Shown: positions 29,115-38,206 of the stretch, piece after piece
Layout of the letters: the number at the start of each line of letters is the position of its first letter
Position numbering within the stretch: the first letter of the stretch is position 1
Origin: Lachnospiraceae bacterium
GTDB lineage: Bacteria; Bacillota; Clostridia; Lachnospirales; Lachnospiraceae
Direction: 5' to 3'
Length of the DNA stretch: 64,000 nucleotides
NCBI GenBank assembly: GCA_017467845.1
Contig: JAFUKH010000047.1
Location: 1-64,000 of the forward strand
Program-made: the position numbers and the translations under genes
The notes under the pieces: generated by a model
Databases searched by the model: none
The model's input: only the letters and a program-made list of their open reading frames with translations
Told to the model about the DNA's origin: nothing

Positions 29115-30416
29115 ATGAGTAATAATCCGCAACTTAATAACCTGGGGGATCAGATAAAGGGTGCTTTGAATGAAGCACTCACCACAGGTGATTTTAAAAA
29201 TCTAAATAGTTTGGTGTCAGACACTGTGACAACAGCCTTGAATGATGCAGGAATGACATCTTCCAAGGCTTGGCAGCAGAAGGAAGAGTGGAAGGCAAGG
29301 CAGGGGCACAGTTCTCAGTACAATACTGCTTATTGGCAGCAGCAAAAAATACTGAGAGAGCAGCAGATGCAGCAGAATCAGGTACAGCTTCAGAGAGAAA
29401 GAGAAGAGGCTATGAAGCAGAGGCGTTTGCAGATGGAGCAGGAACGCTTCCGTAGGACAGGCCTTTTGGTTGATGTGAAGAACGAGGGTATGGCAGCAGG
29501 CGTGCTTTTCATTGTTTTTGGTGCCATTGCCAATGTACCGCTGTTTATTTTGACATTGATTTTTGCTTTGGCAAGTGAACCATTGGTGGCAGGGTGGCTG
29601 GCTTTTTTTACAGCCTTGTCAATTATGTTTATCTGTTTGGGTAAGAGTAAGATTGATTTGATTCGCATGGCCAAGAGATACGTAAAGCTCTGTGGTAATA
29701 AATTATATGCAGAAGTGGAAGAGCTTGCCTCTCAGGTGGGTAAGTCGCCTAAGAAGGTGGTAAAGGATATTCGGAAGATTCTTCAGAAAGGAATTATTCC
29801 CAGTGCCCGTATGGATAAAAAGGGAACCACTCTTATGCTTAATGATGTGGTATACAAGCAGTATCAGGATGCTGAGAATGCAAGAATTGCCCGCGAGAAA
29901 GAGGAAAAAACGAAATCAAAGCCCCAAACTCCAAGTGAACTGGTAGCGGAAGCCAAGGCACAGCAGAAGACGGAACTGGAACAGATGATTTCCGAAGGAC
30001 AGGATTGCATCCGTAAGCTTCGTGATTATAATGATTTAATTCCGGGAGAAGCCATTTCAGCCAAGATGTATCAGTTGGAAGATTTGTTGAAGGAAATCTT
30101 TAATCGGGTGGAGAATGAACCGGCGCAGATGCCTCGTATGCACAAGGTAATGAATTACTATCTGCCTACCACATTAAAACTGGTAGAGGCCTACCATGAA
30201 TTTGACAAGGTAAGTAATCCGGGAGATGATATCATTTCTGCCAAGGAAGAAATAGAGAAGACCTTGGATACCATTAATGAAGCCTTTGTAGAACTGCTTA
30301 ACAGCCTATTTCAGGATAAGGTATTTGATGTTACTACAGATGCACAGGTATTGCAGACCATGCTGGCAAACGAGGGCTTGACCAAGGAGAAGGCGTTTGC
30401 AAAGCTGAGTAACTAA
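29115..30416 (+). CDS. xpaC: XpaC-like 5-bromo-4-chloroindolyl phosphate hydrolysis family protein
   Basis: Encodes 433 residues from ATG 29115 (MSNNPQLNNLGDQIKGALNE), with AAGGGAG upstream. The N-terminal part is Gln/Glu/Arg-rich and coiled (about 75-115). Two membrane helices lie near 125-175 (GVLFIVFGAIANVPLFILTL, then GWLAFFTALSIMFICLG). The cytoplasmic C-terminal part is helical and contains the XpaC-type tail. The family is almost always adjacent to telA, as here (26-nt gap). Its biochemical role is unknown; the name comes from a phosphatase-like phenotype in Bacillus. Confidence 0.8.
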   Translation: MSNNPQLNNLGDQIKGALNEALTTGDFKNLNSLVSDTVTTALNDAGMTSSKAWQQKEEWKARQGHSSQYNTAYWQQQKILREQQMQQNQVQLQREREEAMKQRRLQMEQERFRRTGLLVDVKNEGMAAGVLFIVFGAIANVPLFILTLIFALASEPLVAGWLAFFTALSIMFICLGKSKIDLIRMAKRYVKLCGNKLYAEVEELASQVGKSPKKVVKDIRKILQKGIIPSARMDKKGTTLMLNDVVYKQYQDAENARIAREKEEKTKSKPQTPSELVAEAKAQQKTELEQMISEGQDCIRKLRDYNDLIPGEAISAKMYQLEDLLKEIFNRVENEPAQMPRMHKVMNYYLPTTLKLVEAYHEFDKVSNPGDDIISAKEEIEKTLDTINEAFVELLNSLFQDKVFDVTTDAQVLQTMLANEGLTKEKAFAKLSN

Positions 30417-30442
30417 AACACAATTTGAAAGGGAGATAAATT

Positions 30443-31642
30443 ATGGAAACAAACAATATGAACAACGATTTAGACGTAATGTTAAAAGAGGCTCCGACTC
30501 TTACCTTTGATCCATTCCCAACTTCCAAAGAGGAAGTTGCAGTAGTGGAAGAGAAGGCTGTAGAAGAAGCTCAGAAGGCAGCAGCACAGATTGTTCTGAC
30601 CCCGGAAGAGCAGAAGATGGTTGATGATTTTGCAAAGCAGATTGATTTAACCAATACCCAGCAGCTGATTCAGTATGGTGCAGGAAGCCAGAAGAAGATT
30701 GCAGAGTTCTCAGAGACAGCACTTGGCAATGTTCGTACCAAGGATATGGGTGAAATCGGTCAGATGCTTACTGACGTAGTAAGTGAGCTGAAGAACTTTG
30801 AGGATGATGAAGAGACCAAGGGATTTTTCGGATTATTCAAGAAGAGCAGCAACAAGCTTGAAACTTTAAAAGCAAAATATGATAAGGCAGATGCCAACAT
30901 TGACAAGATTGTAACTGCAATGGAAGCACATCAGATTACTTTATTAAAAGATGTTGCTATGTTAGACAAGATGTATGAGCTCAACTTAAACTACTTTAAA
31001 GAGTTATCTATGTACATCTTAGCAGGTAAGCAGAAGTTAGAGCATGCCAAGACGGTAGAGCTTCCTGAATTGGTAGCAAAGGCAGAAGCAAGCGGACTTC
31101 CGGAGGATACTCAGGCTGCAAAGGATTTCTCTGCTCAGATTGATCGTTTCGAGAAGAAGATTTACGACTTAGAGCTTACCAGAACAGTATCTCTTCAGAT
31201 GGCTCCTCAGATTCGTCTGATTCAGAGCAACGATACTGCTATGAGTGAGAAGATTCAGTCTACTTTGGTAAATACCATTCCTCTCTGGAAGAGTCAGATG
31301 GTTATTGTAATCGGTCTCAGCCACTCTACTGATGCAGCCCGTGCACAGAGAGAAGTCAGCGACATGACCAATGCGCTGTTAAAGAAGAATGCAGAGACCT
31401 TAAAGATGGCTACTATTGAAACTGCAAAGGAAGCAGAAAGAGGAATTATTGATATCGAAACCTTAACTCAGACCAACCAGACCTTAATCAGTACCTTCGA
31501 TGAGGTAATGAAGATTCAGGAGGATGGCAGAAACAAGAGAGCTGTCGCTGAAGTTGAGCTTCAGAGAATTGAAAACGAAATGAGAACAAAGCTGTTAACC
31601 ATGAGCAAGAATTCCGGTAAGGGTGCAGAGCCTACAGCTTAA
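30443..31642 (+). CDS. telA: TelA-family toxic anion resistance protein
   Basis: Encodes 399 residues, all helical and soluble. Typical segments are FAKQIDLTNTQQLIQYGAGS, QKKIAEFSETALGNVRTKDM, GFFGLFKKSSNKLETLKAKY and the C-terminal LSHSTDAARAQREVSDMTNA. TelA proteins are linked to tellurite, antimicrobial or envelope-stress resistance, but the mechanism is unknown. It pairs with xpaC and is followed 12 nt later by a small Cys-motif protein. A strong AAGGGAG ribosome binding site suggests high expression. Confidence 0.92.
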   Translation: METNNMNNDLDVMLKEAPTLTFDPFPTSKEEVAVVEEKAVEEAQKAAAQIVLTPEEQKMVDDFAKQIDLTNTQQLIQYGAGSQKKIAEFSETALGNVRTKDMGEIGQMLTDVVSELKNFEDDEETKGFFGLFKKSSNKLETLKAKYDKADANIDKIVTAMEAHQITLLKDVAMLDKMYELNLNYFKELSMYILAGKQKLEHAKTVELPELVAKAEASGLPEDTQAAKDFSAQIDRFEKKIYDLELTRTVSLQMAPQIRLIQSNDTAMSEKIQSTLVNTIPLWKSQMVIVIGLSHSTDAARAQREVSDMTNALLKKNAETLKMATIETAKEAERGIIDIETLTQTNQTLISTFDEVMKIQEDGRNKRAVAEVELQRIENEMRTKLLTMSKNSGKGAEPTA

Positions 31643-31654
31643 TTAGGAGGCAAT

Positions 31655-32059
31655 ATGGAATCAAGAGTACAAGAGACTATCGTAAGACACGATAAGGGTT
31701 ATAACTGCGCACAGGCGGTGGCATGTACCTACTGTGATTTGGTAGGAGTGGATGAAGATACTATGTTTCGTATGACCGAGGCACTTGGCCTTGGTATGGG
31801 ATGCATGGAAGGAACCTGTGGTGCAGTGTCCGGAGCATGTGTGTTGGCCGGAATGAAGAACAGCGGTGGCAAAGACCAGGCGCCCGGAACCAAAGCTTCT
31901 TCCTATCAGCTTTCCAAGGAGATTGTAAAGCGTTTCATGGAACAGAACGGTTCCTCAATCTGCAAGGAGTTAAAGGGTGTGGAGACCGGAAAAGTGCTAC
32001 GCAGTTGTCCGGATTGCATCATGGATGCGGCAAAGCTTGTGGAAGAAATCTTGGCTTAA
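31655..32059 (+). CDS. C_GCAxxG_C_C family protein (putative redox protein)
   Basis: Encodes 134 residues with the family signature: C near NCAQAVACTYCDLVG, then the core GLGMGCMEGTCGAVSGACVL, and C-terminal Cys in SSICKELKGV and RSCPDCIM. Family members are thought to bind metal or carry redox-active disulfides, often near metal reductases; function is not established. AGGAGG precedes the ATG and it is probably cotranscribed with xpaC-telA. Confidence 0.92.
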   Translation: MESRVQETIVRHDKGYNCAQAVACTYCDLVGVDEDTMFRMTEALGLGMGCMEGTCGAVSGACVLAGMKNSGGKDQAPGTKASSYQLSKEIVKRFMEQNGSSICKELKGVETGKVLRSCPDCIMDAAKLVEEILA

Positions 32060-32070
32060 TAATGTACATA

Positions 32071-32105
32071 AAAATAACCTGCCATTCGTGGCAGGTTATT
32101 TTTGA
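32071..32105. terminator. Bidirectional terminator between the C_GCAxxG gene and the receptor gene
   Basis: AAAATAACCTGCC, loop ATTCGT, GGCAGGTTATTTTT; 13-bp stem with A and T tails, serving both convergent genes. Confidence 0.93.
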
Positions 32106-32109
32106 TTTA

Positions 32110-33828
32110 TTATCTTAAATTGAACTGTCCAATCATATCCTGAAGGTTTTCGGCCTGAGCAAACAATTCTTCGCTGACTGCGGAGGTTTCTTCTGCAACT
32201 GCGGAGTTGTCCTGAACAACCTGAGAAATCTGTTCGATGCCTGCCTCAACCTCTTTGAGCATATCTGCCTGTGAGGTTGTTGCAGTTGCAGCACCACTTG
32301 CTTCCCGAGCAAAGACTGCCATGCTTTCCAATACCTTTTCCATCATTTCAGAAGCGTTCTTAACAATTTCATTACCTCGATTAATCTCATCAAGAGATTT
32401 GTTGATTAAATCCTTGGTCATAACAGCTGACTTTCCACTGTCTGCAGCAAGTTTACCAATCTGGTCTGCGACTACAGCAAATCCGCGCCCTGCCTCACCT
32501 GCTCTTGCTGCTTCGATAGAAGCGTTCAGTGATAACAGGTTGGTCTGCTCTGCAATATCCTCAATCATGCTGATAATGTTTTCAATCTCGTGAGAGGTAT
32601 GCATGATGCTTTCCATTGCAACGGTAAGGTTGGCCATCTCCTGACGGCTTGCTTCACCATCCTTAGCGGCAACTGACATATTGGTAGCAGACATAGTAGC
32701 CATTTCACTGGTCTTTGCTGCGATTTCGGATACGGAAGTAACGGTTGCAGTTAATTCTTGAACTGCACCTGCCTGATCGGTAGCACCTTCTGCAAGAGAT
32801 TGTGCACTGTTGGCAAGCTGTGAGGAACCAACGGATACCTGATCGGAGGCTTCTTTAATCTGACTTAAAGTACTACTCATTTGCTCGCTGAGAGTCAGCA
32901 TATTTTCCAGCAATGACTGGAAATTACCCACATAAAGGGCTTCATTCTGAGTATCAGCGGTGAAGTCTTTTGCAGCCATGGTGGATAAAAGAGTTCCGGC
33001 ATCTGCGATAACTTCCTTCATCTGTGCACACGCGGCACGGAAGTTATCTGCTAACTGACCAAGCTCATCTGCACTCTCATAGGAAATTTCAATGTCCAAA
33101 TCACCTTCTTTTAGCTTAACTGCGGCTTGACCTAATTCCTTAAGTGGCTCGCAAATAACGGTAGTAATGCTCTGGGTAAGTTTCTTGGCAAGAAGGGAGC
33201 TGGTAATTAGTCCGATGATTGTAAACAGCAGAACCACCCCTGCTAACGCGTTGGTAATCTGGAATTCTGTATCAGCTTTTCGGTCAGCGGCTTCACCGAT
33301 AGCGGTAAGAGCCTCTTCTACAAGGGTTACGGCATCGCTATACTCTGCCTCGTAAAGCGCAAATGCGATATCCTTCTGGTCTGCATTTATGTATTTCTGT
33401 ATCTGTGTACGATAGTCAATGAAATCCAACATTGCAGAAGATAATGCACCGGTAAGCTCCGGCTCATCAAAATTCTGTATAAGGGTACTAACCTGTCTGG
33501 TTAATATATCAGAGTAATTTACAACATTGGCCAGCTTCGCCTTGGTCTCACTGCCAGAGGAAGAAGTAGAAGCCCATAAAACATTCTTGTCAATTAACTG
33601 GATGTTCTTGCGGATTTCCATCTGTAAATTGCTGTTTTCATGTTGTACACTATAGAAGTCAAAAAATAGGAAACTAATAGCACAAACACCAAGTACAGAA
33701 ACTATGAGTGGAATTATAAAGGCAATGGATACTCTGTTAAATGAACTTTTTATTTTTGCATTTACGGGAAGATTCTTCAGCTTATTGCTAATTTTAGGGG
33801 GCATTTTCTCTTTTTTCTTTTTTATCAT
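32110..33828 (-). CDS. Methyl-accepting chemotaxis protein
   Basis: Encodes 572 residues from the ATG at 33828 ([20 protein letters not shown]), which follows AAGGAG at 7 nt; an in-frame ATG at 33861 adds eleven residues without such a site. TM1 is near residues 33-55, a helical extracytoplasmic sensor (four-helix bundle type) spans 55-190, and TM2 is near 195-218. A HAMP domain ([20 protein letters not shown]) follows. The cytoplasmic signalling tip contains [20 protein letters not shown]. It signals to CheA/CheW; no che or flagellar genes are in the window. Confidence 0.95.
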   Translation of the reverse strand: MIKKKKEKMPPKISNKLKNLPVNAKIKSSFNRVSIAFIIPLIVSVLGVCAISFLFFDFYSVQHENSNLQMEIRKNIQLIDKNVLWASTSSSGSETKAKLANVVNYSDILTRQVSTLIQNFDEPELTGALSSAMLDFIDYRTQIQKYINADQKDIAFALYEAEYSDAVTLVEEALTAIGEAADRKADTEFQITNALAGVVLLFTIIGLITSSLLAKKLTQSITTVICEPLKELGQAAVKLKEGDLDIEISYESADELGQLADNFRAACAQMKEVIADAGTLLSTMAAKDFTADTQNEALYVGNFQSLLENMLTLSEQMSSTLSQIKEASDQVSVGSSQLANSAQSLAEGATDQAGAVQELTATVTSVSEIAAKTSEMATMSATNMSVAAKDGEASRQEMANLTVAMESIMHTSHEIENIISMIEDIAEQTNLLSLNASIEAARAGEAGRGFAVVADQIGKLAADSGKSAVMTKDLINKSLDEINRGNEIVKNASEMMEKVLESMAVFAREASGAATATTSQADMLKEVEAGIEQISQVVQDNSAVAEETSAVSEELFAQAENLQDMIGQFNLR

Positions 33829-33923
33829 ATGCTTGCTCCTTGTCTGTGACTTTCGATACATATAGCTTAATATATTTTCACAGATATTGCAATGATTTGT
33901 AGAGAAAAATGGAAAATTTAAAC

Positions 33924-33956
33924 AAAGGCTTCCACTTAGATACTGTGGAAGCCTTT
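33924..33956 (-). terminator. Terminator of the yitT-like gene
   Basis: AAAGGCTTCCAC and GTGGAAGCCTTT form a perfect 12-bp stem; the TAA stop of the minus-strand gene is in the loop. A short T-rich tract follows on the minus strand. Confidence 0.75.
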
Positions 33957-34778
33957 GCCGATGATTTCACTGGTGTTTGAAATTAGGATAAATGCATCCG
34001 GAGCAGATGTTTTTACAAAGTTACGAAGCTTTACCGCCTGAGAAGGATTCATGGCAGTGAAGATGACATATTTGTCCTGTCCGGAAAAGGCACCTTGAGC
34101 ATGGCATACTGTGGCCCCACGCCCTAATTTGTGTACAATAAAATTGCAGATGGGTTCAGGGTCGGTACAAACTACGTTGAAATACTTGGACTGATTGAGA
34201 TTCTCGATGAAGCCATCAATCATGAAGGAGCGTACTGCAAGGCCAAGAACAGAATAAAGTCCTGTCTCTACATCAAAGATAAAGAAACCGAAGATCGTTA
34301 CCAGGATATCTGTCAGAAGCAGGGCTCGTCCGATATCGAAGCTGGAGTACTTCTTCAGTATCATGGCGATGATATCCGTACCGCCGCTGGAAGAACCGAT
34401 ATTGAAGAGTACTGCAGAGCCCAGAGCGGGAAGTGCCACTGCAAAGCACAGCTCCAGCATACGCTGATTCGTAAGTGGACCGTCCATGGGACAAATCCGT
34501 TCCAGAACAGATAAGCTGACGGATAACAGGATACTGCAATAGGCCGTTTTGGCAGCAAAGGATTTGCCAAGTACAAACATGCCAAGAACCAGAAGCAGCA
34601 TATTCACAATTAGAGAAAAATCGCTAGCGGAAATAGGAACTAATTTTGCAATCACAACTGCCAGACCGGTGATTCCACCGAAGGTGAAATTGTTGGTAAA
34701 CTTAAAAAAATAGGTACCCACAGCCATTAAAAGTGTACTGCCGGTGAGTAGGATAAAATGGGTGTATTTGTTCTTCAT
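33936..34778 (-). CDS. YitT-family membrane protein (DUF2179 domain)
   Basis: Encodes 280 residues. Five to six membrane helices (for example [20 protein letters not shown]) and the family loop [17 protein letters not shown] are in the first 190 residues, with [19 protein letters not shown] in the middle. The C-terminal cytoplasmic DUF2179-like domain follows ([52 protein letters not shown]). The transported or sensed substrate is unknown. AGGAGGG precedes the ATG. Confidence 0.93.
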   Translation of the reverse strand: MKNKYTHFILLTGSTLLMAVGTYFFKFTNNFTFGGITGLAVVIAKLVPISASDFSLIVNMLLLVLGMFVLGKSFAAKTAYCSILLSVSLSVLERICPMDGPLTNQRMLELCFAVALPALGSAVLFNIGSSSGGTDIIAMILKKYSSFDIGRALLLTDILVTIFGFFIFDVETGLYSVLGLAVRSFMIDGFIENLNQSKYFNVVCTDPEPICNFIVHKLGRGATVCHAQGAFSGQDKYVIFTAMNPSQAVKLRNFVKTSAPDAFILISNTSEIIGKGFHSI

Positions 34779-35022
34779 AAAATCGCCCTCCTAAATAAAG
34801 TGTACCCCAGTAATAGGAAAAAATCAATGCATATGGAATCGCAGAGAGCGCGCTTGCTAACTAGGCAATTTTCAGCAATTTTTAGCATAAACAGATGTGA
34901 AAAATGACGAAAATGATTCATTTTTAAGATATTTTGTGGGCAAAAGGTACCATAAAAAGTGAAGCTGTGGTAAAATATATTCTAAATTATATCATAGAGA
35001 TTAGCTAGAAAGGAATGATGTT

Positions 35023-37146
35023 ATGCAGAACTATGACGAGAGTTATTTTAGAGCTAAAGCCAACAAGCGGGCCGGTACAACCTGGTTATTACTTTTGATT
35101 TTTGTGAACATTTACTACGGTGTAAAAGTATCTCAGGGGGGCTTTATGAGCTCGGCTTGGCAGATGTCCTGTATAGTTATCGGATGGGGAACCTACATCG
35201 TTGCCGGTTTATTGCTGAAGATTAAGGGAATGGATTTCAAGGGCTATAAGTATATTATGGGATATGGGTATCTTCTGTATTTTGCTTATATCGCCTGGAC
35301 GGCATTGGATGAGGTGTCCTATATATTCGTACTTCCATTAGTCTCAGTATTGGTACTCTATAAGGATAGAAAATATATCCGAAATATGATGATTGCTACA
35401 TTATTCATATTGATCACCAGTAACCTGTACAAGGGCTTGGTAAAGGATATGATGGCTTTTGTCAGCAGTATCGATTGTGCGATACAGTTTGCAATTGTAA
35501 TTTGTATTTATACATGTACGTTAATGTCTATTAAACATTTGACGGAGTCCGATGGTGCATTAACGGATTCCATTACCGGCAATCTGGAACGTGTTGTACG
35601 GACTGTTGAGAAGGTTAAAACTGCAAGTAACTCCGTTGTGGATGGTGTCACAGTGGTAAGAGAGTTGGCAGATGAGAATAAAGAGGGTGCTAATAATGTA
35701 GTACGTGACATGCAGGAGCTTGCTGATAATAATGAGATTCTTAACGATAAGACCATGTCCTCCATGGAGATGACCACTGTTATCGACAATCAGGTTAAGA
35801 ATGTGGCAGACCTGATGGAGCAGGTAGTAGGACTTATCGGTGCATCCGTAGAGCATGCCAATAAGAGTACGGAAGAATTGGTTGAAGTTGTGGATACTAC
35901 CAATAAGATGGCGCAGTTATCCTCAGAAATAGAGAAGGTTTTAGTAGAGTTTAAGGAAGAATTTAACAATGTAAAGCAGGAGACAGGTACAATCGAGGGT
36001 ATTACCTCTAAGACGAACCTCCTTGCATTAAATGCCTCCATTGAGGCAGCCAGAGCCGGCGAGGCCGGAAAGGGCTTTGCGGTTGTTGCAAATCAGATTC
36101 GTGAATTGAGTAGCGGAACCCAGACGTCATCCAGTCGTATTATGACTGCTCTGGCTCATCTGGAAGAGACTTCCCAGAAGATGCTGGAGGCAATTTCTGA
36201 GACAGTGGGTCTCATTCAGGTCAACATAGAAAAGGTTTCTAATGTTAATCAGAGTGTAACGGATATTTCCAACGATGCCACCAGCCTTGGAGAAAACATT
36301 AAGGTTGTGGATGCTGCAGTTAAGGAAGTGGAGTCATCCAACATCACACTTGTGGACAATATGAAGCAGGTATGTGAGGTTATGGATGTCATGACCGAAA
36401 GTATTGCAGAAGCCGAGTCAACCACCAAGACTATGCTGAGTAAGTACGAGGAAAGTGCAAGAAGCGCAATGAGTATTGAAACAGTTGTTGGGCATCTGAT
36501 GGAGGAGCTTGGTGTAGGCGGCTTTATGGGTGTACAGGATGTTCGGGATGGAATGAAGATTGCAGTGGCATTCAAAGATGAAGCCGGCAATAAGAATCGC
36601 GAATACATAGGTGAGGTAGTTCACAGAGTGGGCAAGGAAGTGTTCGTAGTATTAAATTCCAAGGGACAGATGGTTGTAGAGAAGAAGGACAAGTATTCTG
36701 TTTGTCAGCTGCGTATTGTAGTAGATAATGTTCTTTATTGTTGGGAAGAAGTTGAGATTCACCCGGTAAAAGGGAATGAAAGCGGTGAGTATAAACTTTT
36801 CGTGGATTCCAACCCTCAGGTATTTAATAGAAGAAAGTATCCAAGAATGCCACTTACCAACGTATGTATTATCCGTATGAAGAATTCTGATAAGCCATAT
36901 ACAGGTAAGATGGTGAATATCAGTGCCAATGGCTTTGCATTTGCAGTAAAGGATTCACTCTTTGCAGATAACAAGGGACAGGACGTTATGGTAGATGTGA
37001 AGGATTTTGCAGTGCTGGAAGGTAAGGAATTGGAAGGTTGTATTATTCGAAGCTCTAACAATGCTGGAGAGTACATTGTGGGCTGTAGAATGCCTCAGGA
37101 TAGTCTTGTAATTAAAGAGTATATCAATGCTAATTTTGGTGAATAG
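35023..37146 (+). CDS. Six-helix methyl-accepting receptor fused to a YcgR-like PilZ module
   Basis: Encodes 707 residues. Six hydrophobic helices (about 19-35, 46-65, 77-95, 98-113, 119-136, 150-170) form an unusual membrane sensor with no large extracellular domain. A coiled chemoreceptor signalling region contains the tip [20 protein letters not shown] (about 329-348). Residues about 500-600 resemble the YcgR N-terminal domain, and a PilZ domain follows with RKYPR near 604 and NISANG near 632, the RxxxR and (D/N)xSxxG c-di-GMP-binding motifs. It could link c-di-GMP to receptor signalling. It is preceded by a 244-bp gap with no clear feature. Confidence 0.9.
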   Translation: MQNYDESYFRAKANKRAGTTWLLLLIFVNIYYGVKVSQGGFMSSAWQMSCIVIGWGTYIVAGLLLKIKGMDFKGYKYIMGYGYLLYFAYIAWTALDEVSYIFVLPLVSVLVLYKDRKYIRNMMIATLFILITSNLYKGLVKDMMAFVSSIDCAIQFAIVICIYTCTLMSIKHLTESDGALTDSITGNLERVVRTVEKVKTASNSVVDGVTVVRELADENKEGANNVVRDMQELADNNEILNDKTMSSMEMTTVIDNQVKNVADLMEQVVGLIGASVEHANKSTEELVEVVDTTNKMAQLSSEIEKVLVEFKEEFNNVKQETGTIEGITSKTNLLALNASIEAARAGEAGKGFAVVANQIRELSSGTQTSSSRIMTALAHLEETSQKMLEAISETVGLIQVNIEKVSNVNQSVTDISNDATSLGENIKVVDAAVKEVESSNITLVDNMKQVCEVMDVMTESIAEAESTTKTMLSKYEESARSAMSIETVVGHLMEELGVGGFMGVQDVRDGMKIAVAFKDEAGNKNREYIGEVVHRVGKEVFVVLNSKGQMVVEKKDKYSVCQLRIVVDNVLYCWEEVEIHPVKGNESGEYKLFVDSNPQVFNRRKYPRMPLTNVCIIRMKNSDKPYTGKMVNISANGFAFAVKDSLFADNKGQDVMVDVKDFAVLEGKELEGCIIRSSNNAGEYIVGCRMPQDSLVIKEYINANFGE

Positions 37147-37153
37147 ATAATAT

Positions 37154-37199
37154 AAGAATCAAATCGGTGGGAGATAGCGCATCGATTTGATTCTTTTTT
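37154..37199 (+). terminator. Terminator after the receptor-PilZ gene
   Basis: AAGAATCAAATCG and CGATTTGATTCTT form a perfect 13-bp stem around a 16-nt loop, followed by TTTT. Confidence 0.88.
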
Positions 37200-37242
37200 G
37201 CCATACTATTGGTAAGTGATGTAGGAAAGAAAAGGAGTTATT

Positions 37243-38163
37243 ATGCAGCAAGTTTATGATATGGTTATTATTGGTGGAGGTCCTGCCGGATATTCAGCCG
37301 CGTTATATGCTGCCAGAGCCGGACTGAGTGTGGTGGTATTTGAAAAAATGGCACCCGGTGGACAGATGACGCAGACAGGGCAGATTGACAATTACCCCGG
37401 ATTTGATGAAGGAATTGATGGTTTTACCCTGGGAATGAAGATGCAGCAGGGCGCGGAGAAATATGGAGCCACAACTGTGTACGCAGATGTTATCAAGGTG
37501 GAGCTGAAGTTTCATATTAAAGAGGTGCATACATCGGAAAATGTTTATCAGGCTAAAACGGTGGTGATTGCTACCGGGGCAGATCCGAGAAGCTTGGATA
37601 TTCCCAAGGAGCAGGAACTTAAGGGCCGAGGTATACATTATTGTGCACATTGTGATGGTTTCTTTTACAAAGGAAAGACTGTCATGGTGGTGGGAGGAGG
37701 TAATTCTGCTGTGGCAGATGCCTTATATTTATCACGTGTGGCGGAGAAGGTGATACTGGTTCACAGAAGGGACTCGCTCAGAGCTACGAAGATTTATCAG
37801 GAACAGCTAGAGAAGGCTGCTAATGTAGAGATTTACTGGAATAATGGTGTAGAAGAGATTCTGCATGACGAGAAGGTTCGAGGTGTAAAGCTTAGAAATA
37901 CCCAAAGTGGAGACGTGACAGAGGTAAAATGTGATGGTGTCTTTGTGGCAATCGGTAGAAATCCGGTAACTGCTTTCCTGGATGGACAACTGCAATTGGA
38001 TGACAGCGGGTATGTTCTTGCAGGGGAGTCTACAGAGACCAGTATTTCCGGTGTGTATGCAGCAGGAGATGTCCGCAGTAAAGCACTGCGTCAGGTAGTG
38101 ACTGCAGCAGCGGATGGTGCTACTGCAGCACATTTCGCAGAAGAGTATATCAGAGATATGTAA
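37243..38163 (+). CDS. trxB: Thioredoxin reductase (NADPH type)
   Basis: Encodes 306 residues. The FAD-binding IIGGGPAGYSAALYAARAG is at the N terminus, the redox pair is C134-A-H-C137, and the NADPH motif GGGNSAVADALYLSRV is followed by HRRDSLRA, the arginines that select NADPH. The FAD loop GVYAAGDVRSKALRQVVTA is near the C terminus. The middle residues of the Cys pair are Ala-His, where Ala-Thr or Val-Thr are more common, so a divergent redox partner is possible. Flanked by terminators; AAAGGAG precedes the ATG. Confidence 0.93.
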   Translation: MQQVYDMVIIGGGPAGYSAALYAARAGLSVVVFEKMAPGGQMTQTGQIDNYPGFDEGIDGFTLGMKMQQGAEKYGATTVYADVIKVELKFHIKEVHTSENVYQAKTVVIATGADPRSLDIPKEQELKGRGIHYCAHCDGFFYKGKTVMVVGGGNSAVADALYLSRVAEKVILVHRRDSLRATKIYQEQLEKAANVEIYWNNGVEEILHDEKVRGVKLRNTQSGDVTEVKCDGVFVAIGRNPVTAFLDGQLQLDDSGYVLAGESTETSISGVYAAGDVRSKALRQVVTAAADGATAAHFAEEYIRDM

Positions 38164-38166
38164 AAT

Positions 38167-38192
38167 AAGAGGCCTTCTAAGGAAGACCTCTT
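38167..38192. terminator. Terminator between trxB and the pectate lyase gene
   Basis: AAGAGGCCTTC, loop TAAG, GAAGACCTCTT then TTAAAA. One mismatch in the stem; serves the convergent genes. Confidence 0.85.
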
Positions 38193-38206
38193 TTAAAATG
38201 CATTAT

